Origin: Chryseobacterium sp. 39-10
GTDB lineage: Bacteria > Bacteroidota > Bacteroidia > Flavobacteriales > Weeksellaceae
Direction: 5' to 3'
Length of the DNA stretch: 32,160 bases
NCBI GenBank assembly: GCA_001898255.1
Contig: MKTK01000031.1
Location: forward strand, 44,913 to 77,072
Positions 23,112 to 31,960 of this stretch are shown here, piece by piece (within the stretch, counting starts at the first letter, position 1; the number at the start of each line of letters is the position of its first letter). The translations under genes and the position numbers were made by a program. The notes below the pieces were generated by a model that was not told the origin of the DNA, searched no databases, and saw only the letters and a program-made list of their open reading frames with translations.

Positions 23112-23275
23112 ACACACCAAAAGACCGATCAGGACCATGATCTTTTCTCCTTACTGCAAACTTTTTCAGATGGTAAGGTATTCAACTTAATCGTTGTCCA
23201 TCGCAAATAATCTTTTTTAAGAAAACTTTAAACTGTTCCAAGAACATCACCTGAATTTTCCTTCTCTTTTTTATC

Positions 23276-23283
23276 TAACTTTG
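23276..23283 (+). promoter_or_regulatory. -7 box of the first endonuclease I gene
   Basis: TAACTTTG matches TAnnTTTG and lies 22 bases before the ATG at 23306. The preceding gene ends at 23111, so an own promoter is expected. Confidence 0.5.
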
Positions 23284-23305
23284 CACGGTATTATCTAATT
23301 ACATT

Positions 23306-24430
23306 ATGAAAAAAACGTTGACTTTTATTTTCGCAGCCATGCTTGCCAACACTGCGATAGCACAAATTCCCGCCGGCTATTATAACGGAACCGAAGGACT
23401 AACCGGATACGCCCTTAAAACAAAACTGAACACTATTATTTCAAACGGAGCATTGGATCTAGGTTATGGAAGCGGAACGGGTGGTTTATGGACTACTTAC
23501 TTCACTTCCGATGTGGATAAATATTACGAAAAAAACGGAACGGTTCTCGACATGTATTCCGAAATTCCTAGCGGACCCGATGCTTACGAGTACAAATTCG
23601 GTCAGGTTTCGGCAGGCGGCAATCAATGCGGCAACGGCAGCAACCATGAAAACAGCTGCTACAACCGTGAGCATACTTTACCTAAAACTTATTTTGGTGG
23701 ACAAACAGCGGCACCGATGGCCAATGATGCCCATTTTGTAATTCCTAGTGATTATTATGTGAACAGCATGCGGTCCAATTATCCTTATGGTGAAATCAGC
23801 AATCCGAGTTGGACTTCTACCAACGGAACGAAAGTGGGGCCATCTTCATTCCCAGGTTATGTGGGTACAGTGTTCGAACCCATTAACGAGTTTAAAGGAG
23901 ATATCGCAAGAATGCAACTCTACTTTATCACAAGATATGAGGATCGACTGACGTCTTTTACACAGTTCCAAACAGCAACAAGTCCGCTGGATGGAAGCAG
24001 CAATCGTGGATTTAATCAGTACTACATCAATCTTTTATTGAAGTGGGCCAATCAGGATCCTGTTTCGCAACGAGAAATTGATAGGAATAATGCGGTGTAC
24101 GCCAGACAAAAAAACAGAAACCCATTCATCGATCATCCAGAATGGATCAATATGATATGGACAAGCACCATGTCAACGCAAGAGATGAATCATTTAAAAG
24201 CTACTCTGTCTATTTTTCCCAATCCTGTACGTGGTGGTGAACTTCATGTCGCCGGTTACGGACTTGAGAAAGTAAACAGTATCGAAATTTACACTGCAGA
24301 TGGAAAACAACTAAAATCTGTAAAGCAAAATCTTAAACAGTCGCCGATTGTAGATGTAGCCCATCTTAAAAGTGGTGTTTATTTCTTAAAAACCGATACC
24401 GACCAAATGGCTAAATTCATTGTTGAATAA
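23306..24430 (+). CDS. secreted endonuclease I with T9SS tail
   Basis: Extracellular nuclease of the endonuclease I (EndA/Vvn) family, 374 residues. A signal peptide (MKKTLTFIFAAMLANTAIA) is followed by the catalytic domain (~25-285) with SCYNREHTLPKTYF (His and Asn of the beta-beta-alpha-metal site), NDAHFVIPSDYYVNSMRSNY and NRNPFIDHPEWI. A T9SS type A sorting tail covers about residues 302-374 (LSIFPNPVRGGELHVAG to MAKFIVE). Cysteines around CGNGSNHENSC suit an oxidised, secreted protein. It probably degrades extracellular DNA or RNA for nutrients. It forms a tandem pair with the next gene but has its own promoter and terminator. Confidence 0.92.
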   Translation: MKKTLTFIFAAMLANTAIAQIPAGYYNGTEGLTGYALKTKLNTIISNGALDLGYGSGTGGLWTTYFTSDVDKYYEKNGTVLDMYSEIPSGPDAYEYKFGQVSAGGNQCGNGSNHENSCYNREHTLPKTYFGGQTAAPMANDAHFVIPSDYYVNSMRSNYPYGEISNPSWTSTNGTKVGPSSFPGYVGTVFEPINEFKGDIARMQLYFITRYEDRLTSFTQFQTATSPLDGSSNRGFNQYYINLLLKWANQDPVSQREIDRNNAVYARQKNRNPFIDHPEWINMIWTSTMSTQEMNHLKATLSIFPNPVRGGELHVAGYGLEKVNSIEIYTADGKQLKSVKQNLKQSPIVDVAHLKSGVYFLKTDTDQMAKFIVE

Positions 24431-24450
24431 TCAAATGCTATCATTAATAA

Positions 24451-24477
24451 AAGCCACCGGATCGTCGGTGGCTTTTT
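24451..24477 (+). terminator. intrinsic terminator
   Basis: Nine-bp perfect stem AAGCCACCG (24451-24459) and CGGTGGCTT (24466-24474) with a six-base loop and a run of five T, 20 bases after the endonuclease stop. The arms resemble the palindrome arms of the R-M locus (GCCACC/GGTGGC), but the structure is a plain terminator. Confidence 0.9.
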
Positions 24478-24581
24478 ACTATTCAAAAAGCGGTAATTAT
24501 CGTTTTATTAATCCGTTATTAAAAAAATGTTACAAATAATGATACGGTGATAGCAGTACAATTTATAGTGTTTTTTTTCAT

Positions 24582-24589
24582 TACCTTTG
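24582..24589 (+). promoter_or_regulatory. -7 box of the second endonuclease I gene
   Basis: TACCTTTG matches TAnnTTTG, 25 bases before the ATG at 24615. AAGGA at 24607-24611 is a possible weak ribosome-binding site. Confidence 0.5.
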
Positions 24590-24614
24590 GCATCCCTAAA
24601 TTTAATATAAGGAC

Positions 24615-26672
24615 ATGAAAAAAATTACTTCTTTACTTCTAATTTCACTATTTTCCTTTGCGTGGGCACAAGCCCCTTCAGGATATTATGACGGAACAGA
24701 AGGTTTAACAGGTGCTGCGCTCAAAACAAAACTGAGTGCCATTATCACCGCCGGGCATAAAGACAATGGATATGATGGTTTGTACACAGGTTACCCCACC
24801 ACTGACACGGACCACTTCTATGATAACGACGGTACTGTACTCGACATGTACTCCGAAAAACCAATAGGTACCGATCCTTATAACTTTCGGCATGGCCAAA
24901 AAAAATGTGGAAACTATAGTGCTGAAGGCGATTGCTACAACCGTGAGCACGTTATACCACAAAGTTTTTTTAAAGAAAGAAGACCAATGGTTTCCGACAT
25001 CCACCATGTGCGCCCAACGGATGGAAAAGTGAATGGAATGCGCAGTAATTATCCTTATGGTAAAGTGAATAATGCAGCATTTACCTCCAAAAACGGAACC
25101 AAGGTTGGACCAAGTGTTTCAGCAGGATACAGTGGATCGGTGTGCGAACCTATAGATGAATTCAAAGGAGATATAGCCAGGATGATTTTCTATTTCGTTA
25201 CACGCTACGAATCACAACTTTCCGGATTCTCAAGCGGTAATATGCTTGGCACATCTGCTTATCCCGGATTGCAAACTTGGGAAAGAGATGTATTGCTGGA
25301 ATGGGCTGCATTGGATCCTGTTTCACCTTCAGAAATTGAAAGAAACAATGCTGCGTTCGTTTTTCAGAAAAACAGAAACCCATTTATCGACCATCCAGAA
25401 TGGGTAAACCAAATCTGGGGATCGCCAATAACCGATACACAGGCACCCACAGCACCTACCAATTTAGCCGTGGTTTCCACATCAACTGCTTCTGCTAATT
25501 TAACATGGACTGCAGCTACGGATAATGTGGCAGTAACTTCCTATAAAATTTATGCTGATGGCGTTTTCAAAACAAACTCAAGTACTACAACTGCGACCGT
25601 CTCCGGTCTTAACCAAGGAACTACGTACAGCTTCCGGGTACACGCACTAGATGCTGCAGGAAATATTTCTCCACAAAGTAACGACGCTTTAGGGACAACA
25701 TTAACAGACAATGAGGCGCCAACTGCACCAACCAACCTTACCGTAACTTCGGTAGGAAGCAATAACATTGTAGTAAGCTGGAATGCAGCTACCGATAATA
25801 TTGGTGTAGCTTCTTATGATATTTATGTAGGATCAACCATGATGGGTACCACGAGTTTACTCAGCAGCAATATCGCCAACCTGAACCCTGCAACTACTTA
25901 TTCCATTTATTTGGTGGCAAAAGATGCCGTAGGCAATGTATCACCGCAGAGCAATACCGTTACCGCAACTACATTAACAGTTGGTACAACATGTGGTGAC
26001 GAACATTTTGATAATTTAGAGGTTGTTCCTAACCAATATTCAACTTACAATTGGGAAAGCAACGGAATCTCCTGGACTTCCGAAGATTCCAGAACCGATG
26101 AAACCATTAACGGTAAAGCTTTAACTATAAGAAACGGTTCATTAACTGCACTTTCTGTACCTAATGGCATCGGACAATTAACAGTAACTGCGCAGTTAAA
26201 ATACTCAGGGACTGCAGGAACGCTTAAACTTTTTGTAAATGATGTTGACACAGGAAAAACCATCCCTTACGGTGGAAGAAATTCAGCACCTGTTACAACA
26301 ACTCTTACAGGGATTGACGTAGCAGGAACAGTGGAAATCCGTTTGCAACAAAACGGAGCTGCAACGAACAGAGTTGCAATTGATGATGTTACCTGGACTT
26401 GCTATGCACCAAGCGCCGCAGTTACGGAATCCGGAGCTCTTCAAAACAAATTGACTATTTTCCCCAACCCTGTTAAACATAGTGAACTTAATGTTTCTGG
26501 GAACAACTTGCAGAATGTTGAAGTAGCATACATTTTTGATTTTACAGGTAAAATGGTACAAGCGATCGCTGCACCATTCCGTTCCACATCAAAAATTTCG
26601 CTTAAAAACTTACCGAAAGGAGCTTATATGCTAAAAGCAGGAACAGAAACTGCTAAATTTATTGTTGAGTAA
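24615..26672 (+). CDS. secreted endonuclease I with Fn3 domains, T9SS tail
   Basis: Larger paralogue of the preceding gene, 685 residues. It has a signal peptide (MKKITSLLLISLFSFAWAQ) and an endonuclease I domain (~22-270) with DCYNREHVIPQSFF, SDIHHVRPTDGKVNGMRSNY and NRNPFIDHPEWV. Two fibronectin type III repeats follow (APTAPTNLAVVS and APTAPTNLTVTS, ~277-455). A jelly-roll-like domain (CGDEHFDNLEVVP, SWTSEDSRTDETINGKALTI, ~457-600) precedes a T9SS type A tail (LTIFPNPVKHSELNVSG to TAKFIVE). The added modules probably bind a surface polymer or space the nuclease from the cell. Confidence 0.92.
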   Translation: MKKITSLLLISLFSFAWAQAPSGYYDGTEGLTGAALKTKLSAIITAGHKDNGYDGLYTGYPTTDTDHFYDNDGTVLDMYSEKPIGTDPYNFRHGQKKCGNYSAEGDCYNREHVIPQSFFKERRPMVSDIHHVRPTDGKVNGMRSNYPYGKVNNAAFTSKNGTKVGPSVSAGYSGSVCEPIDEFKGDIARMIFYFVTRYESQLSGFSSGNMLGTSAYPGLQTWERDVLLEWAALDPVSPSEIERNNAAFVFQKNRNPFIDHPEWVNQIWGSPITDTQAPTAPTNLAVVSTSTASANLTWTAATDNVAVTSYKIYADGVFKTNSSTTTATVSGLNQGTTYSFRVHALDAAGNISPQSNDALGTTLTDNEAPTAPTNLTVTSVGSNNIVVSWNAATDNIGVASYDIYVGSTMMGTTSLLSSNIANLNPATTYSIYLVAKDAVGNVSPQSNTVTATTLTVGTTCGDEHFDNLEVVPNQYSTYNWESNGISWTSEDSRTDETINGKALTIRNGSLTALSVPNGIGQLTVTAQLKYSGTAGTLKLFVNDVDTGKTIPYGGRNSAPVTTTLTGIDVAGTVEIRLQQNGAATNRVAIDDVTWTCYAPSAAVTESGALQNKLTIFPNPVKHSELNVSGNNLQNVEVAYIFDFTGKMVQAIAAPFRSTSKISLKNLPKGAYMLKAGTETAKFIVE

Positions 26673-26696
26673 TTAATCAACAATTCTTACTTTCAT

Positions 26697-26726
26697 AAGA
26701 CCGCTGCATCGTCAGCGGTCTTTTTT
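26697..26726 (+). terminator. intrinsic terminator
   Basis: Ten-bp stem AAGACCGCTG (26697-26706) and CAGCGGTCTT (26713-26722) with loop CATCGT and a T run. Its loop is close to that of the terminator after the paralogous gene (GATCGT), suggesting that gene and terminator were duplicated together. Confidence 0.9.
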
Positions 26727-26795
26727 GTTTACCACACCTGCACATTTTTTATGCTAAATCATCCTCGACAAAGATGATATTGCCTATAATTTCAT

Positions 26796-26803
26796 TAATT
26801 TTG
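26796..26803 (+). promoter_or_regulatory. -7 box abutting the aroE start
   Basis: TAATTTTG fits TAnnTTTG and ends 4 bases before the aroE ATG, the same tight spacing as at rbfA. A strong terminator lies upstream, so a promoter is needed here. Confidence 0.4.
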
Positions 26804-26807
26804 AGTA

Positions 26808-27545
26808 ATGGAAACAAAACGAAAATTGGGTATTATTGGAAAAAATATATCCTATTCTTTTTCGAAAAAATACTTCGAAAACAAATTTAAAAACCTCATG
26901 CTTACCAATCATTGTTATGATGTATTTGATTTGAGTGACCTTTCGGAAGTGCAAAAAATACTGGAAATACCCGATTTAGCAGGACTGAATGTAACCATAC
27001 CGTACAAAGAAAAAATAATTCCTTTTCTGGATGAGCTAAGCGATGAGGCAAAATACATTGGTGCTGTGAACTGTATTTCGATAGAAAACGGAATCAAAAA
27101 AGGATACAACACTGATGCTGAAGGATTCGAGAAAACACTACTACTCCATAAAAAAAACCACCATCAGTTGGCACTCATCTTAGGCAATGGCGGTGCTGCA
27201 AAGGCCGTACAGTACGTTCTAGAAAAGAACGGAATCCCCTACCAAACAGTTTCCAGAAATACAGCATTGAATTATGATAACCTCACTACCGACATTGTCG
27301 CCCAAAACCTATTGATTATTCAGTGTACACCGGTAGGAACTTTCCCTAAGGTGGAAGATTGTGTGAAATTTCCGTTTGATGCCATTACCGAAAACCACCT
27401 CATCATCGATTTGATTTACAATCCCAGTGAGACCCGCTTTATCCGAAATGCCGCAGAAAAAGGAGCAAAAACCACCAATGGCTTCTATATGCTCGAAAAA
27501 CAGGCGGAAAAAAATTGGGAAATTTGGAACATTCAGGAAAAATAA
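26808..27545 (+). CDS. aroE: shikimate dehydrogenase
   Basis: NADPH-dependent reduction of 3-dehydroshikimate to shikimate in aromatic amino acid and chorismate synthesis. The N-terminal substrate domain has GKNISYSFSKKYF (shikimate-binding serines) and the catalytic lysine K67 in NVTIPYK. The paired aspartate D103 is in YNTDAEGF. The nucleotide-binding loop is GNGGAAKAV, and a C-terminal GFYMLEKQAEKNWEIW helix closes the protein. At 245 residues it is a compact full-length form. It is followed after 67 bases by the DUF349 gene on the same strand. Confidence 0.95.
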   Translation: METKRKLGIIGKNISYSFSKKYFENKFKNLMLTNHCYDVFDLSDLSEVQKILEIPDLAGLNVTIPYKEKIIPFLDELSDEAKYIGAVNCISIENGIKKGYNTDAEGFEKTLLLHKKNHHQLALILGNGGAAKAVQYVLEKNGIPYQTVSRNTALNYDNLTTDIVAQNLLIIQCTPVGTFPKVEDCVKFPFDAITENHLIIDLIYNPSETRFIRNAAEKGAKTTNGFYMLEKQAEKNWEIWNIQEK

Positions 27546-27612
27546 ATTAAATTAGTGCACTGTTTATTGAAGAACAGAATATCGCTCGCTAAAAATCACA
27601 TAATCGTTTGCC

Positions 27613-29595
27613 ATGATCACAGAAGATTCAATCTCTGACAACAATGAGAAAAAACCAATTACTGAAGAGGTTTTAAACAACAGTACATCCGAAATTACCG
27701 AAACACCTACAGATCAATTGGATGAATCTGCAGCTACATCCGCGGAAGTACCAACCAGTACAGAAAACGCCGAAACTGTTCCAGAAACCGCAGAACAACC
27801 GGCAGAAACTCATGAAGAAGCGACTTCGCCCGATGTGGCGACGGAAGAAATTGTTCCTGCCGTTATGGCGGAGGATCATGACGAGGAAAAGGAGCAACAC
27901 GAAGAGCATCAAAACGAATTGGAAACCCTGTCTGCACTAACGTTACCGGAAATACTGAAAGAGTTGGAGACCATCGTTAATAAAACAGATGCAGATGCAC
28001 TTTCCCGAATGTTTAACCAACTGAAAGAGCAGGCACTGAAACTGATTCAAGAAGAAACAGAAGATAAAAAAACTGAGTTTACCCAATCCGGAAATGCTGA
28101 AGAAAACTTTAATTGGGAGCATGCGGCACTGGCTAAAATTTCCGGATTGGCCTCTATTTTCCGAGAAAAAAGTGAAGCATTCCATAAGACTCAGCAGGAA
28201 AACCAAACCAAAAACCTTGAAGAACGACAAGGCATCATCGAAAAACTGAAAAATCTCTATACCCATACCGAGCCGGGAACCAACCTCTTTAAAGCCATTC
28301 GCGAGATAAAAGAAGAGTGGAAAAATGCTGGTCAGGTGGCAAAGTCTGAGTTTAAATTACTTAACAATAATTATTTCCACCACCTTAATCAGTTCTATCA
28401 GATGCTCGACATGAACAAAGAGTACATGGAGCAAGAATATGCACACAACCTAGAAAAGAGGCAGCATATTATTGAGCGTGCAAAAGAACTGGAAAATGAA
28501 CCATCGGTGCAGAAAGCGCTAAACGAGCTGCAGTATCTTCATAAACTATGGAAAGAAGAAGCTGAACCTGTTGCTGAAGAATTTCGGGAAAAAACGTGGG
28601 ACGAATTCCGGGAAATCTCCAACAAAATTCATGAAAGAAAAGGGGAACTTTCTGAGCAAATAGAAAAGGAACAGAACGAAAATCTCGAAAAGAAAAATAA
28701 AATTATTGAGGAAATCATCAAGATCACTTCACCTGAAAAAACGCCCAACCACAGTTACTGGCAAAATGCCATTAAAAAAATTGAAGACCTGCGAACCGAA
28801 TTTCTGAAATTAGGAAGTGTGCCTCGAAAAGTGTCTAATCAAAACTGGAATGATTTTAAAACGCACCTTCGCAATTTCAATACCAAGAAAAACGAATTCT
28901 ATAAAGGGCTGAAAAACGTGCAGCAAACCAACCTGGATGAGAAAATAAAACTCATCCAAACCGCAAAAGACAATATGCTTTCTGAGGATTGGGAGACCAT
29001 TGTGCCACTTTTCAAAAAACTACAGGACGATTGGAAAAAGATAGGACATGTGCCCAGAAGCATGACCAATAAAGTGTGGGACGAATTTCGGGAGGCATGC
29101 AATATTTTCTTTAATAACTACCGGGAGAAAAATAATGCCGTAAACGACAACTGGAAAGAAAATTATAAAAATAAAAAACAGTTGCTGGACGAGTTGAAGG
29201 AAATAGGAAATGAAGAAGGCAGCGTCGAAAAAATTGAGGAACTGAAAAACAAATGGAACGCCATCGGAAAAGTTCCACGCGAGAAACTGGCAATCAATAC
29301 AGAGTTTAATAAAACATTAAGAGAAAAACTTAAACTCAACAAAATCACGGAGTATGAATTGAAAGAAGAAGGTTTATCCGAAAATCAGTTGACCGATAAA
29401 GCCAGAAAAATTAAAAATCAAATTGGTGATCTGGAAGCAGAAATCAGTAAGCTTGAAAATAATCTTGCGTTCTTCAGCAACTCGACTCGGGAAAATCCTC
29501 TTTTAAAAGATACTTTCGACAGTATTGACCAGAAAAAAGCACAACTTGATAGCATGAAACAGTCACTCCATCAAATTCTGTCAGGCGAAAACTAA
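27613..29595 (+). CDS. DUF349 repeat protein
   Basis: A 660-residue cytoplasmic, highly charged and helical protein. Residues 1-100 are acidic and low in complexity (Glu, Thr, Pro). From about residue 190, five DUF349-type helical units of ~70-75 residues appear, marked by W-K-x-x-G-x-V-P-R turns (EWKNAGQVAKSEF, LWKEEAEPVAEEF, FLKLGSVPRKVSN, DDWKKIGHVPRSM, NKWNAIGKVPREK). A coiled coil closes the protein (ITEYELKEEGLSENQL onward). The biochemical role of DUF349 proteins is poorly known; the family is common in Bacteroidota. It lies between aroE and a small exported protein 5 bases downstream. Confidence 0.88.
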   Translation: MITEDSISDNNEKKPITEEVLNNSTSEITETPTDQLDESAATSAEVPTSTENAETVPETAEQPAETHEEATSPDVATEEIVPAVMAEDHDEEKEQHEEHQNELETLSALTLPEILKELETIVNKTDADALSRMFNQLKEQALKLIQEETEDKKTEFTQSGNAEENFNWEHAALAKISGLASIFREKSEAFHKTQQENQTKNLEERQGIIEKLKNLYTHTEPGTNLFKAIREIKEEWKNAGQVAKSEFKLLNNNYFHHLNQFYQMLDMNKEYMEQEYAHNLEKRQHIIERAKELENEPSVQKALNELQYLHKLWKEEAEPVAEEFREKTWDEFREISNKIHERKGELSEQIEKEQNENLEKKNKIIEEIIKITSPEKTPNHSYWQNAIKKIEDLRTEFLKLGSVPRKVSNQNWNDFKTHLRNFNTKKNEFYKGLKNVQQTNLDEKIKLIQTAKDNMLSEDWETIVPLFKKLQDDWKKIGHVPRSMTNKVWDEFREACNIFFNNYREKNNAVNDNWKENYKNKKQLLDELKEIGNEEGSVEKIEELKNKWNAIGKVPREKLAINTEFNKTLREKLKLNKITEYELKEEGLSENQLTDKARKIKNQIGDLEAEISKLENNLAFFSNSTRENPLLKDTFDSIDQKKAQLDSMKQSLHQILSGEN

Positions 29596-29600
29596 CCTCT

Positions 29601-30197
29601 ATGATGATTCGTAAACTTCTTATCGCATTATTTACCGGTTTCCTCACGCTGTGGTATGCACAGGAAACGAATAATTTGCTGTCGTTGCCCAATCCAATTG
29701 AATTTGATGGTACAGAGTTCTTTTTGGCTCGGGCCAAACAGCGTTCCAAAACATTGTTCCAACAACAGTATATTCCCAAAGATGAAACCATTGAACACTT
29801 TGACCAAATTCTTGACTTTTCTTATTTCAACAAAGAAATAGACATTCGACTTGCCGTGAAACAAAAAGTAGAAATGGTTCAGGCGAGGCAAAAAGAAGAC
29901 AAGTATGCCAAAGTAAATGTGAGCGAAAGTCCCGATGAAACCGAGTTTATTGTAGATTTCATCATCAGCGAAGCACCGGAAAAGGGCGACAGTTTTGCCG
30001 AGTATAACGTTTTCCGATTCAAGAGTTACGATAACGGAACTCAGAAAAGTTTCCTGATGTTTTCTTATGCCAAAAGAATTTATGGTGACCTGAAATCGGC
30101 ATCAAAAATACTGTCAAAGCAACGAGACCGAATTATGACGCAGGTCATCGAGTATAAAATACCGGAAATAAAAGTGCCCGGCACTTCCGGAAAGTAA
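29601..30197 (+). CDS. hypothetical exported protein
   Basis: A 198-residue protein of unrecognised family. The N-terminus (MMIRKLLIALFTGFLTLWYA, then Q) is a signal peptide, so the product is probably periplasmic or outer-membrane associated. No lipobox Cys and no T9SS tail are seen. The body is mixed alpha/beta with many charged residues (FFLARAKQRSKTLFQQQYIP, ETEFIVDFIISEAPE). ATG codons at 29601 and 29604 are equally possible starts. It begins 5 bases after the DUF349 stop and ends about 60 bases before ribD, so cotranscription is likely. Confidence 0.75.
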   Translation: MMIRKLLIALFTGFLTLWYAQETNNLLSLPNPIEFDGTEFFLARAKQRSKTLFQQQYIPKDETIEHFDQILDFSYFNKEIDIRLAVKQKVEMVQARQKEDKYAKVNVSESPDETEFIVDFIISEAPEKGDSFAEYNVFRFKSYDNGTQKSFLMFSYAKRIYGDLKSASKILSKQRDRIMTQVIEYKIPEIKVPGTSGK

Positions 30198-30260
30198 ATC
30201 AATAAAAACACTCGACAACCGTTGGGTGTTTATCTTTTATTCCAAAAACAGCATCAATTA

Positions 30261-31286
30261 ATGAAGAATGAACTATTCATGAAGCGCTGCATCGAACTCG
30301 CCAAAATGGCTATTGGGCAAACTTACCCAAATCCTTTGGTAGGAAGCATCATTGTGCACAATGGAAAAATCATCGGCGAGGGATATCATCACAAAGCAGG
30401 AGAAGTGCATGCCGAAATCAACGCGATTAATTCGGTGAAAGATGCATCACTTCTACCTTTCTCGGATATTTATGTTTCGCTGGAACCTTGCGCGCATTTC
30501 GGAAAGACGCCTCCTTGTGCCTTAAAAATTAAAGAGATTGGTTTTAAAAAAGTATTCATAGGAGCATTAGATCCGCATGAAAAAGTGAACGGGCAAGGAA
30601 AAAAAATCATTGAAGAGGCAGGAATTGAAGTGACTGACGGAATACTGGAAAAAGAATGCCGGGAACTCAATAAAAGATTTTTCACGTTTCATCAAAAAAA
30701 GCGTCCGTACATTTTATTGAAGTGGGCACAGTCTGAAGATGGATTTTTGGATGCTAATTTTAAACCAGTACCCATCGGAAACCCATTAACACAGCAGTTT
30801 GTCCATGTTTTAAGAAATCAGGAACATGCAATTTTAGTCGGGACACAAACAGCACTGAATGATAACCCAAGTTTAACAACCCGCGCCGTTGCAGGAAGAA
30901 ATCCCACACGGATTCTCATTGACTTTGATTTAAAAGTTCCCAGCTCCTATCAGATATTTAATAAGGATGCGCAGACTATTATTTTTAATGGAATGAAAAA
31001 TCAAATCGAAAATCATCTTCATTTTATTAAAATAGAAAAAGAAAATTCTATGCAGCAGCTGTTGACAAAACTTTATGAACATCAGATACAATCTGTATTG
31101 GTTGAAGGTGGAAGATCTACTTTGCAACAGTTCATTGATGCCGGGATTTGGGATGAAGCCATCATTATTAAAAACCCCAATCTACGTTTAGAAAAGGGCA
31201 CCAAAACCCCAGAATTCAATGGCGAGAATGGAAAATCCACACAATTTCGTGATAATGAAGTGGTTTTTTATGAGAATAAATGCTAA
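30261..31286 (+). CDS. ribD: riboflavin biosynthesis deaminase/reductase
   Basis: Bifunctional enzyme of riboflavin synthesis: deaminates diaminohydroxyphosphoribosylaminopyrimidine and then reduces the ribosyl chain. The N-terminal deaminase domain has the zinc site H50-A-E52 with C77 and C86 (EPCAHFGKTPPC). The C-terminal reductase domain starts near residue 150 (RPYILLKWAQSEDGFLD) with ILVGTQTALNDNPSLTTR and VLVEGGRSTLQQF. The ATG at 30261 is preferred over the in-frame ATG at 30222 because MKNELFMKRCIELAKMA is the family start. It overlaps the downstream YigZ-type gene by 7 bases. Confidence 0.94.
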   Translation: MKNELFMKRCIELAKMAIGQTYPNPLVGSIIVHNGKIIGEGYHHKAGEVHAEINAINSVKDASLLPFSDIYVSLEPCAHFGKTPPCALKIKEIGFKKVFIGALDPHEKVNGQGKKIIEEAGIEVTDGILEKECRELNKRFFTFHQKKRPYILLKWAQSEDGFLDANFKPVPIGNPLTQQFVHVLRNQEHAILVGTQTALNDNPSLTTRAVAGRNPTRILIDFDLKVPSSYQIFNKDAQTIIFNGMKNQIENHLHFIKIEKENSMQQLLTKLYEHQIQSVLVEGGRSTLQQFIDAGIWDEAIIIKNPNLRLEKGTKTPEFNGENGKSTQFRDNEVVFYENKC

Positions 31287-31900
31287 AAATGTTTGAGTAC
31301 AACACCATACAATCCCCGGTTGAAAACATCCTGATGAAGGAAAAAGGAAGCAAATTCATCGGCTTTGCCTATCCTATTTTTACTGATAGTGAAATCAAAA
31401 AATCTCTGGAAAAACTTCGGGAAGAGCATTCGAAAGCAACACACCACTGTTACGCTTTTCGCCTGGGACTCGAGGTAGAAAACTACAGAGCCAACGATGA
31501 CGGTGAACCTTCTGGAAGCGCGGGTTTACCAATTTACAATCAGCTTTTAGCCCATAATCTTACAAATATTTTGGTGGTGATTATTCGCTATTTTGGGGGC
31601 ACCAAACTGGGCGTCGGTGGATTGGTGAAGGCCTATAAAGAATCGGCTAAAATGACTTTAGACGAAGCCACCATCATCACCAAAGAATTGGAAAGCATCA
31701 TTGAACTCACATTTCCTTTCGAGCAACAAAACATCATTTTCACTTTGCTGAATAAATTTGATGCTAAAATAAACCGTTTCGATGCTGAGGAGACATGTAT
31801 TATTACAGCAAGTGTCAAAACAGTACAAAAAGAAAGCATCTCGAAACTATTGTCTGAGATGCACTTTTTATCGTTTAAATTCATAGATCAACCTGAATGA
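31280..31900 (+). CDS. YigZ/IMPACT family protein
   Basis: A 206-residue protein of the UPF0029/IMPACT family. The N-terminal domain carries the signatures KGSKFIGFAYPIFT, HHCYAFRLG, NDDGEPSGSAGLPI and IRYFGGTKLGVGGLVKAY. A ferredoxin-like C-terminal domain follows (ITASVKTVQKESISKLLSEM). Its function is unclear; relatives bind RNA or ribosomes and affect translation control. The ATG at 31280 overlaps ribD by 7 bases; an ATG at 31289 would start 2 bases after the ribD stop and is equally plausible. Either way it is translationally linked to ribD. Confidence 0.88.
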   Translation: MLKMFEYNTIQSPVENILMKEKGSKFIGFAYPIFTDSEIKKSLEKLREEHSKATHHCYAFRLGLEVENYRANDDGEPSGSAGLPIYNQLLAHNLTNILVVIIRYFGGTKLGVGGLVKAYKESAKMTLDEATIITKELESIIELTFPFEQQNIIFTLLNKFDAKINRFDAEETCIITASVKTVQKESISKLLSEMHFLSFKFIDQPE

Positions 31901-31960
31901 AAAAGCAGTTGACTTTTAAGAAGGTGACAAATCGTCATCCGTTTATCTTCAAACTCCCTT

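Noticed and set aside
30222-30260. Longer start for ribD
   Set aside because: The first 13 residues do not fit the family; MKNELFMKRC is the expected beginning.
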